From Axinella damicornis (lineage: Eukaryota > Porifera > Demospongiae > Axinellida > Axinellidae), in contig OZ007514.1 in the NCBI GenBank assembly GCA_963931865.1, positions 5,620,646 to 5,684,645 of the forward strand: DNA of 64,000 nt. The letters are read 5' to 3'. Each line of letters begins with the position of its first letter. The first letter of the stretch is position 1. The position numbers were made by a program, and so were the translations under genes. Shown piece by piece: positions 61,191 through 64,000 of this stretch. The notes beneath the pieces are model-generated. The model was not told the origin of the DNA and made no database searches. It saw nothing but the letters and a program-made list of their open reading frames with translations.

Positions 61191-62135
61191 TGGTATATAC
61201 AATAATGATGTCAAACGTGCTAATATGGAGGACTCTCCTCCCTTCAAACCTCCTGGAAACTCATTCACTCTAACTTGTAACAAGGAGAGTGAGAGGGGCC
61301 TAGGCAGAAAGTACCTTTCAATACATTAACCTTTCACGAACATTCTAAATTTATACGTATGCCATGCAGGAGATATGGCTGAATAGTCTGCTTACTAAGC
61401 TGCTAGCCTTGTTCCCTATTGCTAGATAGAGGAATTAGCTCTTTGATGCACTTGGTACCCATGTCCACTTGTACTATTTATATTTCACCACTTTCACTTG
61501 AAGATACCATGACATCCTCGGTGGTAGCTATAATATCAGTATCCACCATTATACACTGACAGAGGAGGTCATGTGACCTACGTGCGTAGGTGAATTTATA
61601 TCAACGTTTACTATACTGCTATGAAGTGTGTTCTCGGTAGTCTTTACGAATAATTATCTCAACAAACTTGACAGCCAGTGGAGTATAGATTCAAAATATG
61701 TCCATTCAACCCTAGTCTAGTGGGCTATATAGCCCCTCAAATTTTCACCAGCACGGATCTCCTAGCTACGCACCTTTCAAACTCCCCAACTGTAGCTTCA
61801 CTGCTCGTGGCACTTTACATTTACCTTCAGTCCCAGGCCATAATTGACTTGGGAACTAGGCTGGCAAGGTTAGGAACATAAAACACAATCATTTCTGTTC
61901 AAGTGTCGCACATATAGTCATGTGCGCAGAAAAGTGTACCCAACAGGTAGTGGTGTGCAAATAAGACCAGTGTGCAGTCATGGGACTGAGATTGACAAAT
62001 CTGATATTATTAAGATCATGTGACTAAATACAAATGTACTCAATTACTGTCAACCCATGGTAAATAGCTATAGTGGTGAGGAGTAGTCACTATGGCAACA
62101 GCTTGGGCAGTGTATCAAGAGCTCATTCAAGACTG

Positions 62136-62784
62136 TCATTTGTTCCCTTCCATTTTGGTAACACAAAAACGGAGACAGGACGTCATCCTTCAAGTACTGT
62201 GTCTGTTTCTGAGCATTCAGGTCTAGATCAGTGTGGGCAATGAGTTTAGCAGTATATAAAATAACCTGCAAACTTTCTTCCCGCTTCTTTCTCCCACTGA
62301 AACTGTTTTGTCGCTGTGATGTGGTCTCGGTCTCTGTGCTGATTGAGGAGCTGTAGGGCGATGCTGAACTTTGCTGGCCACTGGAGGGTGGCATCAAACT
62401 CTCCCGACACTGAGTAGAGCAGTACTGACACATGAGTATATACCCATACTGTTATGCACCCCATTTGGCCACACATTAATACAGAACTTGTAGCCATAGA
62501 TATGTGTGTACGTGGGTGGGCTGTACCAGCATGTGTCCATGGTCTTTAGTTGGTTGAAGTTGGATGCGGCAAAGTGAAATGGTGGCTCACCTACCTGTAC
62601 TTTCACGTTGAGCCTAGTTCTTGTTCCTTTTGTTTCAGCTGCTTTTCAAGTTTTCCAATCCTCTCTGTATGCGTCAATGAGGTGCACGTAGCTAACTTCA
62701 ATAACATTCCTCGAATAGGAAGTGCTGTATACGCTTCATTTGGAAGATTGGGACAGTTTGCCATGCAACTTGAAGGCTGTGAGT
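62136..62784 (-). pseudogene. TRAF-like gene remnant: zinc-finger tail, coiled coil, MATH domain, several frame changes
   Basis: Reading the minus strand: CMANCPN (zinc-finger remnant) and THTERIGKLEKQLKQKEQEL (coiled coil) in one frame, then stop. NFNQLKTMDTCWYSPPTYTH and YGYKFCINVWPNG follow in a second frame, YTHVSVLLYSVSGEFDATLQ-WP and LLNQHRDRDHITATKQF in a third, KLIAHTDLDL and TQYLKDD in a fourth segment, and CLRFCVTKMEGNK then stop in a fifth. In this order these are the parts of a TRAF C-terminal half; the MATH signatures WYSPPFYTH, THVSV, GEFD..L.WP and YLKDD are clear. Functional TRAFs are adaptors below TNF and Toll-type receptors. Four frame changes in 600 bp mean a decayed copy or, less likely, repeated assembly errors. 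Confidence 0.75.
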
Positions 62785-63505
62785 TCTTCCAGTGGTTTTA
62801 GAACAGGTAATGTTATGTGAAAGAAAAGTACTTTATGGACATCTCCTAGGTTCTTTTATCCTCTATTGATTACTGTTAACGTCGTAGAATTTGTAGCCAT
62901 AATACTTTTTACCAACTGATTTTGTATATGCAGGACTTTCAGGTATAGAGCAGCCTCTGGCTGATGAGACATTCCTGTCAAAAATTAAAATTTATCCATC
63001 TATCATATATTATCCAGTCCATATGATCTGAACATGACAGAGTTTCTGGAAGAGATTAATTAGTGCGACTATATAAGAATTGAATTGGGGGTGTGGGTAT
63101 ATATTAATGCCAATCCCTATACTGGATGTAGGGTGCTATATACTGATAGCTATATGCTGTGTGTGGGTATATATAGAGTTAACGTTTGGGAACAAGGTGA
63201 AGTGCATGGTGTTGATAATAAGAGCTAGGGATATATCTCATTCCCAGCCACTCAATAATAAATAAGGAAACAGTCTTACTAATTTTGCTTGTGAGCCTCG
63301 TGTGAGTGTTCAGGGTCTGGGAACGAGACTTGGGATGCCCAAGAATCTAAGCTATTTGATGATGTAGTTCAAAGTATAGATACAATTATAGTATTTCTAG
63401 TTATAACATCTATGACCACATTGACCCCCCATGGCTGGGAATGAGATATTGAGCTATATAGTGGAGCATTTAGAATTATGGAGGAGTTAATAAGGGGCCA
63501 GAGTG

Positions 63506-63793
63506 TAGGGCTCGAACGACTAGTGAATTTCTCTAGTCGACTAATTGGTTTGTAGTTTGCACGACTAGTCGACTAATTGAGTACCAACTGAGAAATGACA
63601 GACTGTCATCACTGGCTGTACACAGCACAAATCACTTCACTCAAATCACAGACTATTTTGTTCAAACACACTAGCATCTCTACATGCTATGGAGTAAGGA
63701 TGGCCCTCTCGACTAGTTGACATGCAAGAAATGTAGTCAACAACCTTCATTCAGTCAACTAGTCGACTAATTCAACTAATTGTTCAGGCCCTA
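63506..63793. mobile_element. 288-bp hAT-like non-autonomous element
   Basis: Ends TAGGGCTCGAAC and GTTCAGGCCCTA are inverted repeats. The perfect 8-bp duplication CCAGAGTG lies at 63498-63505 and 63794-63801, the size made by hAT transposases. The interior repeats CGACTAGTCGACTAATT. Confidence 0.88.
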
Positions 63794-64000
63794 CCAGAGT
63801 GGAATATCAGGAGAAGGGGAGAGTACGTTGAGTCAATTGCTTTCTTATAGGTCCCTGTGCAGGGAGGCCGGTTGTTTCCTTGATGTGCCATCTGTGTTAG
63901 TTGTGTCAACTGAACATGATTGTAGATCCTTGTATATAGTGCAGAGCTGCTTCCCTTGCAGTTCATCACACAAATCCCATGCATTTTTGATGACAGAGAG

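Larger units (their letters stand above)
59247..62135. other. Intergenic DNA, no gene recognised
   Basis: Apart from the 29-bp palindrome at 60051-60079 and the repeat at 60551-61190, I see unique AT-rich sequence and short chance frames only. Confidence 0.6.

Noticed and set aside
62225..62270. A 43-bp intron as the explanation for one frame change in the TRAF remnant
   Set aside because: It would splice in phase but would remove the conserved KLIAHTDL part of the MATH domain, and other frame changes lack any intron explanation.

Overview
The window is nuclear DNA from an animal. It has spliced genes with many GT-AG introns, an animal-specific TMEM131 gene, a sigma-class glutathione S-transferase and a TRAF/MATH remnant, set among many short foldback (MITE-like) elements, microsatellites and minisatellites. 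An early-branching invertebrate, perhaps a sponge, is my best guess; the sequence alone does not prove the phylum. I see no prokaryotic operons, rRNA or CRISPR arrays.

Layout. (1) 1-19,999, minus strand: a long coiled-coil protein gene of at least 17 coding exons. Its start codon is at 19,999 and it runs off the left edge. I joined the exons by hand; every splice phase agrees, giving 1,029 codons inside the window. (2) 4,154-6,899, inside a 7.6 kb intron of that gene: two intronless genes in divergent orientation, separated by about 350 bp containing CCAAT, TATA and NRF1-like motifs. Their products share a coiled coil - hydrophobic hairpin - coiled coil plan and two spaced sequence motifs, so they appear to be ancient paralogues. 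I do not recognise the family by name. This is the most interesting novelty in the window. (3) 20,299-57,704, plus strand: TMEM131 in about 25 exons, head to head with the coiled-coil gene across 299 bp. It encodes a signal peptide, a PapD-like region, many Ig-like/ASH-like lumenal repeats, one transmembrane segment and a greatly lengthened cytoplasmic tail. (4) 58,629-59,246, plus strand: an intronless sigma-class GST. (5) 62,136-62,784, minus strand: a TRAF-like gene (zinc-finger remnant, coiled coil, MATH) broken by several frame changes.

Mobile DNA. Several non-autonomous element families are diagnosable from terminal inverted repeats and target-site duplications. One starts TAGCCTCGTTCCC and has 9-bp duplications, with members as short as 35-36 bp. 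One starts CAGGAGCGCAT and has 7-bp duplications. There is one hAT-like element with a perfect 8-bp duplication, one Tc1/mariner-like element at TA, a tRNA-derived SINE and several foldback families seen in two to four copies. Most lie in introns. No transposase gene is visible.

The genes do not form one pathway. TMEM131 is a secretory-pathway collagen-trafficking factor, the GST is a cytosolic detoxification or prostaglandin-type enzyme, and the coiled-coil gene probably makes a structural or centrosomal-type rod. The TMEM131/coiled-coil pair and the two nested helical genes each share an upstream region and could be co-regulated as divergent pairs.
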